A stretch of DNA of 64,000 bases from an uncultured Saprospiraceae bacterium. GTDB taxonomy: Bacteria; Bacteroidota; Bacteroidia; Chitinophagales; Saprospiraceae. Position numbers and translations under genes: made by a program. This document shows positions 11,096 to 21,399 of the stretch, one piece after another. Numbering within the stretch: position 1 is the stretch's first letter; each line of letters begins with the position of its first letter. The notes below the pieces were generated by a model. That model saw only the letters and a list, made by a program, of their open reading frames with translations, had not been told where the DNA came from and did not search any database. The DNA is taken from the NCBI GenBank assembly GCA_937942435.1, contig CALDEM010000014.1, positions 1-64,000 on the forward strand, in the 5' to 3' direction.

Positions 11096-11597
11096 GCTAC
11101 ACATAGGCCACATCGTCACATCAGTTATCATTGTCCTTGTTCAGATTCTGCTGCTCAAGAATATTCAAATCGTAGTATTTGATAGGTTTACTCTTTCTGT
11201 ATTGATCTATCCTGTTGTTGTGATATTTCTCCCCGTGGAGATGAGGAGGTCCGCTGTTGTTCTGATTGCTTTTTTCTTAGGTCTGTTTATAGATTCATTT
11301 TATGACTCACCAGGGGTTCATACTGCTGCGTTGGTATTGACGGGATTTTTTAGAGGTACTATATTAAGATTGCTTGAGCCCAGACAAGGTTATCGCAACA
11401 ACGTATCTATCGGCCCAAAGGCTTATGGACTTAGTTGGTTTCTTTACTATCTGGGAGTCTTACTCTTCGTTCATATTTTTGCTTATTTTTCTCTAGACGC
11501 ATTTACATTTGTATATATCATTAAGATCTTAGTCAATACTTTGATGAGCTTTATCGTTTCATATTTGATCATTACTCTTTATAAAATGATCTTCTGA
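11088..11597 (+). CDS. mreD: Rod shape-determining protein MreD
   Basis: Position and multi-TM composition; FFLGLFIDSFYDSPGVHTAA. Confidence 0.85.
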   Translation: MNRLHIGHIVTSVIIVLVQILLLKNIQIVVFDRFTLSVLIYPVVVIFLPVEMRRSAVVLIAFFLGLFIDSFYDSPGVHTAALVLTGFFRGTILRLLEPRQGYRNNVSIGPKAYGLSWFLYYLGVLLFVHIFAYFSLDAFTFVYIIKILVNTLMSFIVSYLIITLYKMIF

Positions 11598-11600
11598 TAT

Positions 11601-13451
11601 ATGGATAACAATTCGAGATATCGTGTTATTGTATTGATTATAATCGTAGGAAGTATCCTTTTGCTCGCTCATCTTTTTAATCATCAGATATTAGATAAAA
11701 AGTATAGAGATCAAGCTCGTAGCAGGACGCTTATCAAAAGAAATATCACTGCTCCCCGGGGGATCATCTATGATCGTAATCAAGAACTCTTGGTGGTCAA
11801 TGAACCTACTTATGAGTTAGAGATGATATATCAAGAAGTAGCAGAAGACATGGATGTAGGCCTCTTTTGTGATCTTCTAAGCATAAGTGAAGAGGACTAT
11901 GCTGAGCTTATAAAAACAGCTACAACCAGGAGGTATTTTAAGAAGTATATACCGATCACTTTTTTATCTAACATAGAGCCCGTAGATTTTGCAAAATTTC
12001 AGGAACACCTTTTTCGATTTCCAGGTTTTTATGCAAAGCTTAAAAACAAACGTAATTACCCAAGTCCACATGCTGCTCACGTCCTTGGATATATCAGCGA
12101 AGTCAATAATGATGACCTAGAACAACAACCCGATGTCTATGCAATCGGAGATATCAAAGGAACAAGTGGGATAGAAAGAGTCTATGAGGATCAACTAAGA
12201 GGAAGTAAAGGCGTAGAGTATATCTTAAAAGATAACGTCGGTCGAGAAGTTGAGGAATACAACAGCGGGCAACTAGACAATGATGCAACGTCTGGAGAGG
12301 ATATTCTAACAACATTAGATATAGACCTCCAAGCTTATGGAGAATCGTTGATGGAAAACAAACGAGGTTCTATAGTTGCTATCGAACCAAGCACTGGAGA
12401 GATACTTAGCATCATTAGTGCACCATCCTATGATCCTAACAAGTTGTCTTTAGGTAAGTCCAGAAGTAATACTTTTTTAGAAATGTTATCTGACTCTATC
12501 AATGAACCACTCTTGGATCGCCCTCTTCAAGCGGCATATCCACCTGGTTCAATATTTAAACCCATCCTATCATTGATAGCACTTCAAGAGGGAGTCTGGT
12601 ATGCAAGGAAGCCAATGGTTTGTACCGGCGAATATCATGTGAATAAAAGGAAAGGATTTAGCCAAGGCTGTAGAGTTCATCCAACTCCTAAAAACCTCCA
12701 AACTGCACTACAATATTCTTGTAATACTTACTACTACCAGATGGTAAGAGATTATATAGATCGATATGGTTATAACAACCCTGGTGAAGGCTTAGATGAG
12801 TTGATGGGCTACTTGAAACAATTTGGAATAGGAGAAAAATTAGGAGTTGATCTTTTGAATGAGCGAGAAGGCTTTAGGCCAAGTGCATTGTACTATGACA
12901 AAAGGATAAACACGAGAGAGTATTCGTGGAAGTCGACCTATATACTCTCTCTTGGTATCGGTCAAGGAGAGCTTCAGCTAACAACTCTTCAGATGGCTAA
13001 TCTTGCTGCCATCATTGCTAATCGAGGATATTATTACCCACCGCATATTCTAAAATCATTTGCATCTAACAATCCTATCGGTCTGCAGTACACACAGAAG
13101 CAAACTGTAGCTATAGACAGTCAACACTTTGAAACGGTCATAGAAGGGATGGAAATGGTAGTGCGAGGAGGAAGTGGGGGTCGAGCCTATGTATCGGGCT
13201 TAGACATCTGTGGAAAAACAGGAACTTCGCAGAATGCAGGGCAGGATCATTCAGTTTTTTTTGCATTCGCCCCAAAGGATGATCCTAAGATTGCAATTGC
13301 GGTATATGTAGAAAATGCAGGTGGAGGAAGTGCTGTAGCGGCTCCCATAGCTGGCTTAGTAATTGAAAAGTATCTTAAAGATAGTATCGCTCCCAACCGA
13401 CTTAGCGTTGAAGAAAGGATCAAGCAACTCAACTTTACAGACCTTCCATAG
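11601..13451 (+). CDS. mrdA: Penicillin-binding protein 2 (transpeptidase)
   Basis: SxxK in PPGSIFKP, SxN in YSCNTYY, KTGT in CGKTGTSQN. Confidence 0.95.
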   Translation: MDNNSRYRVIVLIIIVGSILLLAHLFNHQILDKKYRDQARSRTLIKRNITAPRGIIYDRNQELLVVNEPTYELEMIYQEVAEDMDVGLFCDLLSISEEDYAELIKTATTRRYFKKYIPITFLSNIEPVDFAKFQEHLFRFPGFYAKLKNKRNYPSPHAAHVLGYISEVNNDDLEQQPDVYAIGDIKGTSGIERVYEDQLRGSKGVEYILKDNVGREVEEYNSGQLDNDATSGEDILTTLDIDLQAYGESLMENKRGSIVAIEPSTGEILSIISAPSYDPNKLSLGKSRSNTFLEMLSDSINEPLLDRPLQAAYPPGSIFKPILSLIALQEGVWYARKPMVCTGEYHVNKRKGFSQGCRVHPTPKNLQTALQYSCNTYYYQMVRDYIDRYGYNNPGEGLDELMGYLKQFGIGEKLGVDLLNEREGFRPSALYYDKRINTREYSWKSTYILSLGIGQGELQLTTLQMANLAAIIANRGYYYPPHILKSFASNNPIGLQYTQKQTVAIDSQHFETVIEGMEMVVRGGSGGRAYVSGLDICGKTGTSQNAGQDHSVFFAFAPKDDPKIAIAVYVENAGGGSAVAAPIAGLVIEKYLKDSIAPNRLSVEERIKQLNFTDLP

Positions 13452-13499
13452 AACCTTCTGTGCTTAATTGCACTTAATAGAAACATACTTTAGAAGATT

Positions 13500-13994
13500 A
13501 TGATAATATCCGCGATCGTCGCAAGAGCAGAAAATAGAATCATTGGGAAAGACAACGACTTGCCGTGGAGACTTCCAGGAGATCTAAAATGGTTTAAACA
13601 AAAGACACTGAATCGACATATCATCATGGGTAGAAAGTCATTTGAGTCTATCCCTAATCCACTATCTAAAAGAGTAAATATTGTTGTCACTAGAGATAAG
13701 TCTTACTATCATTCTGGAGCCATCATAACTCACTCCATAGACGAAGCGTTAGCTTATGCTCATCAGGAAGGAGAAGACGAAGCTTTCATATTGGGTGGCG
13801 GCAACATCTACAAGCAAACCCTTGATATCTGGGATCGACTTTATCTTACTGAAGTTCATGCGAGTCCAGAAGGCGATACTTACTTTCCAGAAGTAAATGT
13901 TGACTTATTTGATCTCTCATTTGAAGAACGTCACGAAGCTGATGAGCGTAATCAGTATAGTTACACTTTTAAAATATTGAATCGGAAGAAGTAA
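13500..13994 (+). CDS. folA: Dihydrofolate reductase
   Basis: ENRIIGKDNDLPWRLPGDLKWFK...HIIMGRKSFESI...FILGGGNIYKQ. Confidence 0.95.
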   Translation: MIISAIVARAENRIIGKDNDLPWRLPGDLKWFKQKTLNRHIIMGRKSFESIPNPLSKRVNIVVTRDKSYYHSGAIITHSIDEALAYAHQEGEDEAFILGGGNIYKQTLDIWDRLYLTEVHASPEGDTYFPEVNVDLFDLSFEERHEADERNQYSYTFKILNRKK

Positions 13995-14009
13995 TAAGGC
14001 GATTGAGAT

Positions 14010-15371
14010 TTAGTTTTCTATCCCCCCAACTATCTCTATATCCGGATAATCAATTCTTGCTTGAGCCAATGCATCGGATGTGATATCTGATTGCCATACA
14101 TAGAGACTCTTGAGCTTAGGCATCTTATCGAGCAGCTCAAAAAAACTATCGTCCACCTTTGTATTTATGAGATTGATCGTTTCTAAGTTAGATAAATTTT
14201 CTAATTGTGATATCCCTGCAGACGTGATAGGGTTACCTTGTATTTTTAACTTTGTAAGATTAGAAAGTGCTTTGAAGTTAGAAAGCATATCATCAGTTAA
14301 ACCGCTATTTGGCAGTTGTAGCCATGTGATTTGATCTGACGCCGCAGATAAACTGCTGAGCTGTTCTGATGTAACTTCCGATCCGATGTGATTGCTTATT
14401 TCAACCCATCCATTGCTATTGGATATAGCATTGATCTTTATACCTGTAGCTGATATGTCGGCGAAAGTAGCAGAGTCGGGTAAAGATATTTTGGTTTTTT
14501 CAATCCAAGGGCGAGGGGTTAGATCAAGGTTGTATCTACTCATTAAGATGGCCTTTATACTTTCGTCAGCAGTAAGCGTACTGACTGATGAGTTATAATC
14601 TGCACCTTCTGTGATCCACCATTCTAAAAGTCTTACTTCACGATAAGTCATATGTGTCCCGCTGGTCGGCATAAACTTCGCACTGCTCGTAGGAAGTGTA
14701 ACTCTTCTTAGGACTTCACTAGTTATGTCTCCGCTTATGATGACTGCTCCTCCATCGCCTCCTAACTTTATAGAATCTATAGAAGCCATATTGAGCCCTC
14801 CATTTTGAGTGTTGTCATTATGACAACCGAGACACTTCTTTTCAAATGTCGGAAATATAATATCTCTATATGTCATTACACTGTCAGGATCTGTAAACTG
14901 TGGCAGGTCATTTCCAGTTTTGCCATAACCCATTAATTTTTGAATGGGTGTCGGCGCATACTCAAGTAGATAATCCGAACCATGCGTCATGTTGCCGCCG
15001 AGATGACCCGTTACAGCAAGCATGGCAATTGAAACAACATTTGTTATTTTTTTTGATCGCGCGTTAGGATTTGGATCCCTCCGCACATACCAAGCATATA
15101 AACTGACAACGGCTATGAGAATGCCCAACCACCTATGAGCAAACAAGGTCCAATTGGCATAACTCCCATCATTAGCTAAGAACCAACCACAGAGGCTTGC
15201 AACACCAGCAGTGATGGCACTTAAGAACCAGAGATAAGAGATGGCCTTCTGATATCGTCCATCTTTGAGTCGCCACTCTAAGAGCACCGCCGCAATTATA
15301 AAACCAATAGGTAGATGGACAAAAAGTGGGTGAAATCTGCCGATGAATCCTGTTATGTCAAGTAAGAGCAT
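14010..15371 (-). CDS. DUF2231-like membrane domain, planctomycete-type cytochrome c (CxxCH) and leucine-rich repeats
   Basis: N-terminal TMs, KKCLGCHNDNTQNGGLNM, C-terminal LRR-like repeats (LSNLTKLKIQGNPITSAGISQLENLSNLETINL). Confidence 0.8.
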   Translation of the reverse strand: MLLLDITGFIGRFHPLFVHLPIGFIIAAVLLEWRLKDGRYQKAISYLWFLSAITAGVASLCGWFLANDGSYANWTLFAHRWLGILIAVVSLYAWYVRRDPNPNARSKKITNVVSIAMLAVTGHLGGNMTHGSDYLLEYAPTPIQKLMGYGKTGNDLPQFTDPDSVMTYRDIIFPTFEKKCLGCHNDNTQNGGLNMASIDSIKLGGDGGAVIISGDITSEVLRRVTLPTSSAKFMPTSGTHMTYREVRLLEWWITEGADYNSSVSTLTADESIKAILMSRYNLDLTPRPWIEKTKISLPDSATFADISATGIKINAISNSNGWVEISNHIGSEVTSEQLSSLSAASDQITWLQLPNSGLTDDMLSNFKALSNLTKLKIQGNPITSAGISQLENLSNLETINLINTKVDDSFFELLDKMPKLKSLYVWQSDITSDALAQARIDYPDIEIVGGIEN

Positions 15372-15399
15372 TTGTGTCTATTGCTTTTGAAAGTCCGAA

Positions 15400-16473
15400 T
15401 TAAACTCTTTTTAGTCTAACAGGATAAGTTTTCCCAGAATACCACTGAGGCACATATATATTTTCGTCATTGTCTATGCAGACATCGTGAGGATTAAGGA
15501 AGGTTTTTCCATCATACTCTGGTATCTGAAGTATATCGTCAGTATACGTTGGACTAGAACCTCCAGGGAAGGAGACTACTTTATTGTTTTTGTCCAAGAT
15601 AGCGACCATGCCATCATAGTCCCACCAACTCTTGGTTACGATAACTGCGAAGTATAAATTATCTCCTTTGATAACAGGTCGACAGATAGAGCAGCCAGGC
15701 AACTTTATAGTTTCCAAGTGCTTACCATCCATCGAAAATCTTTTAAACTCTTGCTTGCTGCGAGAAGTTATCAGTAACTCTGGTGTACTCGATCTATTAT
15801 CGATACAGATGCCATGCGCCGTTTGAAATTGGTCTTCACCATCACCTGTGCCGCCAAAGTGTCTGATATATTTGCCTTGAGCGTCATATTGGGTGATGAT
15901 GTTTTGGCCATAGCCATCTGTTATATAAATATCACCATTGTCAGCTACTGCGGTCTCTGTAGGTTGATATTGAGCTGCACTGCCATAGACACTTACCTCT
16001 TTGGGATAATCCCATGTCATGACCTTACGACCATCTATGGTTAGTTTGTAAACTTGATTTTTAATGGTGTCAGTTAAGTATAAAAACTCTTCTCCACCTT
16101 CATCGCTAAGCGTTAGGCCATGAGCTCCAGGATATTCTTTTCCCCAGCTCTTCACAACATCGCCATCCTTATTGTAAAAGATAATGTTGTTATTCACATG
16201 TGTTGTACACATGATGATATGACCTTGCTTATCCATCACCATCTCATGACAATGCTCAACCGGAGTCTTCTTTCTATCCTGTATACCCCAACCCTTATCT
16301 ACTTCATAGACAAAGTCACCGTGCCCTACTTTATAAGTTGCTTTTGAAGCCTCAGAAACAGGACTAGAAGGAGTTGACTCTTTGCAACTACTTAATCCAA
16401 TGATGGCACCAGCAGACGCAGCTACGCCTCCGTACTTTAAAAACTTCCTTCTTTCTATTTTTTGATTTTCCAT
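15400..16473 (-). CDS. NHL-repeat six-bladed beta-propeller protein with Tat-like lipoprotein leader
   Basis: ERRKFLKYGGVAASAGAIIGLSSCKE leader; repeated HGLTLSD.., YITDGYGQN, HDVCIDNDENIYV. Confidence 0.8.
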   Translation of the reverse strand: MENQKIERRKFLKYGGVAASAGAIIGLSSCKESTPSSPVSEASKATYKVGHGDFVYEVDKGWGIQDRKKTPVEHCHEMVMDKQGHIIMCTTHVNNNIIFYNKDGDVVKSWGKEYPGAHGLTLSDEGGEEFLYLTDTIKNQVYKLTIDGRKVMTWDYPKEVSVYGSAAQYQPTETAVADNGDIYITDGYGQNIITQYDAQGKYIRHFGGTGDGEDQFQTAHGICIDNRSSTPELLITSRSKQEFKRFSMDGKHLETIKLPGCSICRPVIKGDNLYFAVIVTKSWWDYDGMVAILDKNNKVVSFPGGSSPTYTDDILQIPEYDGKTFLNPHDVCIDNDENIYVPQWYSGKTYPVRLKRV

Positions 16474-16476
16474 TTT

Positions 16477-17940
16477 CTAAGTTAATAGGTCCTTTACAAC
16501 ATGACCATGCACATCTGTTAATCTGTATCGTCTCCCTTGATGTTTGAAAGTAAGTGCTTCATGATCCACTCCAAGTAAATGCATGATGGTTGCTTGAAAG
16601 TCATGGACATGTACAGGATCTTTGATGATGTTGTATCCGAACTCATCCGTCATACCATGGCTATAACCTTTTTTAACGCCAGCTCCTGCCATAAACATGG
16701 TGAAGCACTTAGGATGATGGTCTCGACCATAATTTGCATCTGTTAGTTTTCCTTGCGAATATGACGTTCTCCCAAACTCTCCGCCCCAGATGACGAGCGT
16801 ATCATCCAGAAGCCCTCGTTGTTTTAAGTCTGTGATGAGTGCAGCAGTTGCTTGATCAGTGTCTTTACATTGTTCTTTCATTTTGTTAGGCAAGTTACCA
16901 TGAGCATCCCAGCCTTGATGATAGAGTTGTATAAACTTAACATCTCTTTCTGCAAGCCTTCTAGCCAAGAGGCAGTTAGCTGCAAATGTTCCTGGGATCT
17001 TGCTATCTGGTCCATATAGATCGTAGATGTGATCTGGTTCTTTTTCTACATCCATGATTTCTGGGACGGACGTCTGCATACGATAAGCCATCTCATATTG
17101 TTGCATCCTTGCAAGTATCTCTGGGTCACCATTTTTCTGATGATTGAGCGCTTCTAATTCTTGCAGATAGTCCAATTGATTTCTTCTTCCAGCTGATGAT
17201 ATGCCAGGTGGATTTTCTAAATATAATACGGCATCTTTACCTCCTCTAAACTGAGTGCCCTGATGATGTGATGGCAGAAATCCGTTGCCCCATAGTCGCG
17301 CATATAGCGGTTGTCCGCCGACTTTTCCTTTTGTAATTAGCACCACAAAAGATGGGAGATTGTTGTTATCAGAACCCAGTCCATAACTCAGCCAAGAACC
17401 TATAGAAGGCCTGCCAGGAAGTTCTGAACCCGTCTGCATAAATGTAATCGCAGGATCATGGTTGATGGCATCAGTATGCATGGATTTTATAAAGCAGAGT
17501 TCATCAACTATCTTAGCAGTATGTGGCATGAGGTCACTTACCCAAGCCCCACTATCACCATGTTGTTTAAAATCAAACACACTCCCAGCCAATGGAAAAG
17601 AAGCTTGGCCAGCACTCATACCTGTAAGCCTCTGTCCACCAAATACACTGTCAGGCATGTCTTGCCCTACCATTTTGTTGAGCATCGGCTTTGGATCAAA
17701 GAGCTCCATCTGCGAAGGACCACCACTTTGAAATAAGTAGATGACTCTTTTAGCCTTTGGCGTAAAATGAGGCCCTCCTAGTATACCTCCTCCTGTGGAA
17801 GTAAGATTAGAAATTGTACTTGCAAACGACTTTTGCGGTGCGATCATCGAACTAAGTGCAGCAGCACCTAACCCTAGGGTCGTCCTACCTAAAAAATCTC
17901 GACGACTATAATTTTTATTTTCATTGTGACATCCACACAT
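16477..17940 (-). CDS. DUF1501 domain-containing protein (Tat-exported)
   Basis: NYSRRDFLGRTTLGLGAAAL Tat signal; VIYLFQSGGPSQMELFDPKP; VIWGGEFGRTSYSQG. Confidence 0.92.
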   Translation of the reverse strand: MCGCHNENKNYSRRDFLGRTTLGLGAAALSSMIAPQKSFASTISNLTSTGGGILGGPHFTPKAKRVIYLFQSGGPSQMELFDPKPMLNKMVGQDMPDSVFGGQRLTGMSAGQASFPLAGSVFDFKQHGDSGAWVSDLMPHTAKIVDELCFIKSMHTDAINHDPAITFMQTGSELPGRPSIGSWLSYGLGSDNNNLPSFVVLITKGKVGGQPLYARLWGNGFLPSHHQGTQFRGGKDAVLYLENPPGISSAGRRNQLDYLQELEALNHQKNGDPEILARMQQYEMAYRMQTSVPEIMDVEKEPDHIYDLYGPDSKIPGTFAANCLLARRLAERDVKFIQLYHQGWDAHGNLPNKMKEQCKDTDQATAALITDLKQRGLLDDTLVIWGGEFGRTSYSQGKLTDANYGRDHHPKCFTMFMAGAGVKKGYSHGMTDEFGYNIIKDPVHVHDFQATIMHLLGVDHEALTFKHQGRRYRLTDVHGHVVKDLLT

Positions 17941-17951
17941 AGTCTATTAGT

Positions 17952-20900
17952 TTATCGCTTCATGTAAGCTTCATCATGATTTAACATTGTACTCGTAACC
18001 ATAGCTAGTGCCGCCGTTTGAGATTTGTCAAGTGATCGATCGGCTATCGTTTCTCCAACATTGAGTAAACCATCAGAGGCCTGTTGGTCTTTTTTAAATA
18101 TTTCATATTGATCCTGATATATTTTTTCAAATATGACTAACTCTTCTTTGCTTACTGATCGGCCTGTTGCCAATCTAAAAGCATATTGTATCTGAGATGA
18201 TATGTCTTGGCCGATTTCTAATTGTATCCGCTCTGCCAATACTCTTGATGCCTCTACAAACTGTGGATCATTCATCAATACGAGGGCTTGAAGAGGGGTG
18301 CTTGTGTTTTCTCTTTTTATCGTACAAACTTCTCGATTGGGTTGATCAAAGATGGTCATCGCTGGAGGAGGTGCAGTTCTTCTAATGAAGGTATACATGC
18401 TTCTCTTATACAGATCTTCACCTTTGTCTTGCTTATAATTAAGCAAGATCTTGCTAAAGAATGATTTTTCAATCCAGAGCCCTTCAGGTTGATATGGCCG
18501 CACGCTGGCGCCTCCTGTTTCTTTTACAAGTAAGCCACTTGCTGCCAGGGCATTATCTCTTATCATCTCAGCAGGTAGACGATAAGTACTACCTCTTGCC
18601 AACCACTTGTTTTCAGGATCTATCTCAAGATCATCTTTTCTAATTATGGATGATTGTCGGTATGTGGACGACATAACTAATTGTCTGAGTAATCGCTTGA
18701 CATCCCAGCCATTTTCTTTGAAGTCTACTGCTAACCAATCTAAAAGATCGGGATGTGATGGAAGTGCTCCTTGGATTCCAAAGTCTCCAGGTGTTGTTAC
18801 GATACCTTTGCCAAATATCATTTGCCAATATCGATTGACTGTTACCCTGGCTGTTAAAGGATTATCATCTTGAAACAACCACTTGGCTAATCCCAACCTA
18901 TTCTTTGGAAGCTCCTCAGAAAATGCGGGTAGCACTTCTGGTATTTCTGCACTGACTTCGTCTGTTGGCTGTGTATAGTCTCCACGATTATAGATATACA
19001 TCGGCCGCGGTTGAGATAACTCGGACATCACCATGACTTCTGGTATGCTTTCAATAAGTTCTTGCTTTTGAGCTCTGGCCTTTGTAAGTTTTCTTTTTAA
19101 ATTATTGCTTTTATAATCTTGATTAACTGCGTGATTCTTTTGCCATTCAGTAGAGAGATCTATGTTGTTGTCTTCGACAGCTCGACTAACTACCGCCATC
19201 TCTGCTATGGATAACTCTTCATCAAATATTCTAATTTCATCTATAGCACCCTTGAATACTCCATACTCTCCCGTGTATGCTCTATAGCTTTTGGCTACTT
19301 TGACAGGACGACGGATTTGCTTATATGCGAGCTCCATGTCGTCAAAAGCTTTTGTGTTGATCTGCTTTGTAAAGTCAGCTGCAGGAACACCCGCTATCGG
19401 TTTTATACTTTTATATAGATGGTCATAAGGTGTGATTGTTTCTATTGGAAGACCATTAATAAATATTTTGATTCCTCCTCCTTTTTCAGATCCGTCATAA
19501 GTAAAACCAACATGCGTCCACTGATTTATATGTACGCTTTCTAAAGATTGCACATGAAAGTAGTTGTGCGGTAGAGAATGTATCAGTCTTACATTAAGTC
19601 TATTTTGCCCGTCTAGGTCAAACTCCCATCCTCTCCAATAATTATTCTTTTCACCAGAAGTACAAAGCAGCATTTGTGTTTTAGCGGAGTCTTGTTTGGT
19701 TGTATTGATCCAGAGGCTGGTTGAAAAGGATTCGTTTTTTTCAAAGTTAGGTACAGATTGTAAAAAAACCTCGTCATACTCTCCAGTGAATTTTAGGGCC
19801 TTACCAAATTTTCCTTCAACAGATTCTGTTAGTGCAGCGCTGGTGATGTCGGCGTTATTATCGATGATGTGACTGTTAAGATATTCTCCATAATCCGTAA
19901 CTCTTTTCTTCTTAGCGTCTGAGGAACGCCTCTCTCTTATATGCTCAAAGGGTGCGTATAGTACCTCTTTGTTTTTAACATTGACATCTGAGAGGGAGCT
20001 TATAAAATCAGCCTTGGCGATGACTTCTTGTTCGGTCATGCTCAGCTCTTCTTCTTGTTCCTTTATAGATTGTTGGATGCGTTCTAACTTCATTTGCTGT
20101 TCGACGCTTGGCAAGGCTAACATAGGGCCATAGTTGCCATCATCTCCTGTCATGCCCAGCTCCTTGACATTGTTGAAAAAGGCGTTCATCTGATAGTATT
20201 CTTTCTGCGAGATGGGGTCAAACTTGTGATCATGGCATCGTGCACAGTTCATCGTCAATCCTTGAAAAGCAGTGGCTACTGTTTCAGTTCTGTCAAATAC
20301 ATAGGCTAATCGGAACTCCTCATCTATAGCGCCACCTTCGGCTGTCATGGTGTGATTACGATTGAACGCTGTTGCTAGCTCTTGCTCTTTTGTTGCATTT
20401 GGCAGTAGGTCGCCAGCTATTTGCCATAAGGCAAACTCATCATAAGGCATGTTCTTATCAAATGCGTCTATCACCCAATCTCTCCATGGCCACATAAGTC
20501 GATATCCATCGGCATGCAACCCGTGAGAATCAGCATATCGACTCACATCTAACCACTCCATCGTGAGCCGCTCTGCTGCTTCTTTAGATGCAAGCAGTCT
20601 ATCTACAACCTTCTGATAAGCGTCTATAGCATCATCCGCCAGGAAAGCATCGATCTCTTCAATTGTAGGAGGTAGACCTGTTAGGTCCATAGTAACTCTT
20701 CTTAATAATCTCTCTTTATCAGCCTCTTTACTGGGCTCTAATCCTGCTTCTCTAATCTTGTTATGTACAAAGTGATCTATCTCATTGATCGCAGTCCATC
20801 CATCGATGGCTTCGGGCAGTTCAGACTTAGCTGGCGCGTCAAATGCCCAATGATCTTTCCACTCTGCGCCTTGATCTATCCACTTATAAAGGATTGCTTT

Positions 20901-21263
20901 TTCTTTGTTATCGAGTGTCAGATGAGACTCGGGCGTAGGCATTATGATCTCCGGATCACTACTGAGTATGCGCTGTATCAACTCGCTACGTCCTGGACTG
21001 CCGCTAACGATTGCTTTACCGTTTCCCGAAGCAAGTGAAGAGAATGCCTCTTCTTCAATATCCAACCTCAACTCACCCTGTCTGGCATCATCATCCGGCC
21101 CGTGACAACTAAAGCATCGATCTGATAAGATGGGTCGGACATGATAATTAAAGTCGATCTCATCTGGCAAAGAAGTCAAAGCGATCTGTACCTCTTCTGG
21201 AAGAGGCTTTGAGCAACCGAAGCACATCAGGAGCAATATCACTAAGTAAGCGTACATCTTCAT
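17952..21263 (-). CDS. Planctomycete-type cytochrome c / DUF1549 / LamG-like / DUF1553 protein
   Basis: RCFSCHGPDDDARQGELRLD, DLTGLPPTIEEIDAFL, NPLTARVTVNRYWQMIFGKGIV, NREVCTIKRENTSTPLQALVLMNDP; central LamG-like segment. Confidence 0.93.
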   Translation of the reverse strand: MKMYAYLVILLLMCFGCSKPLPEEVQIALTSLPDEIDFNYHVRPILSDRCFSCHGPDDDARQGELRLDIEEEAFSSLASGNGKAIVSGSPGRSELIQRILSSDPEIIMPTPESHLTLDNKEKAILYKWIDQGAEWKDHWAFDAPAKSELPEAIDGWTAINEIDHFVHNKIREAGLEPSKEADKERLLRRVTMDLTGLPPTIEEIDAFLADDAIDAYQKVVDRLLASKEAAERLTMEWLDVSRYADSHGLHADGYRLMWPWRDWVIDAFDKNMPYDEFALWQIAGDLLPNATKEQELATAFNRNHTMTAEGGAIDEEFRLAYVFDRTETVATAFQGLTMNCARCHDHKFDPISQKEYYQMNAFFNNVKELGMTGDDGNYGPMLALPSVEQQMKLERIQQSIKEQEEELSMTEQEVIAKADFISSLSDVNVKNKEVLYAPFEHIRERRSSDAKKKRVTDYGEYLNSHIIDNNADITSAALTESVEGKFGKALKFTGEYDEVFLQSVPNFEKNESFSTSLWINTTKQDSAKTQMLLCTSGEKNNYWRGWEFDLDGQNRLNVRLIHSLPHNYFHVQSLESVHINQWTHVGFTYDGSEKGGGIKIFINGLPIETITPYDHLYKSIKPIAGVPAADFTKQINTKAFDDMELAYKQIRRPVKVAKSYRAYTGEYGVFKGAIDEIRIFDEELSIAEMAVVSRAVEDNNIDLSTEWQKNHAVNQDYKSNNLKRKLTKARAQKQELIESIPEVMVMSELSQPRPMYIYNRGDYTQPTDEVSAEIPEVLPAFSEELPKNRLGLAKWLFQDDNPLTARVTVNRYWQMIFGKGIVTTPGDFGIQGALPSHPDLLDWLAVDFKENGWDVKRLLRQLVMSSTYRQSSIIRKDDLEIDPENKWLARGSTYRLPAEMIRDNALAASGLLVKETGGASVRPYQPEGLWIEKSFFSKILLNYKQDKGEDLYKRSMYTFIRRTAPPPAMTIFDQPNREVCTIKRENTSTPLQALVLMNDPQFVEASRVLAERIQLEIGQDISSQIQYAFRLATGRSVSKEELVIFEKIYQDQYEIFKKDQQASDGLLNVGETIADRSLDKSQTAALAMVTSTMLNHDEAYMKR

Positions 21264-21399
21264 ACCTTAGATTATTAGAAGGTGAGTTAAGATAGACAAT
21301 TATCCGAAGGTTAATTATCAGTCCACCTCTCTTTAATATCAAGAAGATGCAATTGCTTTGCACGAAGATCTCGTAATTGCACTTACGTAAATATGTTAT

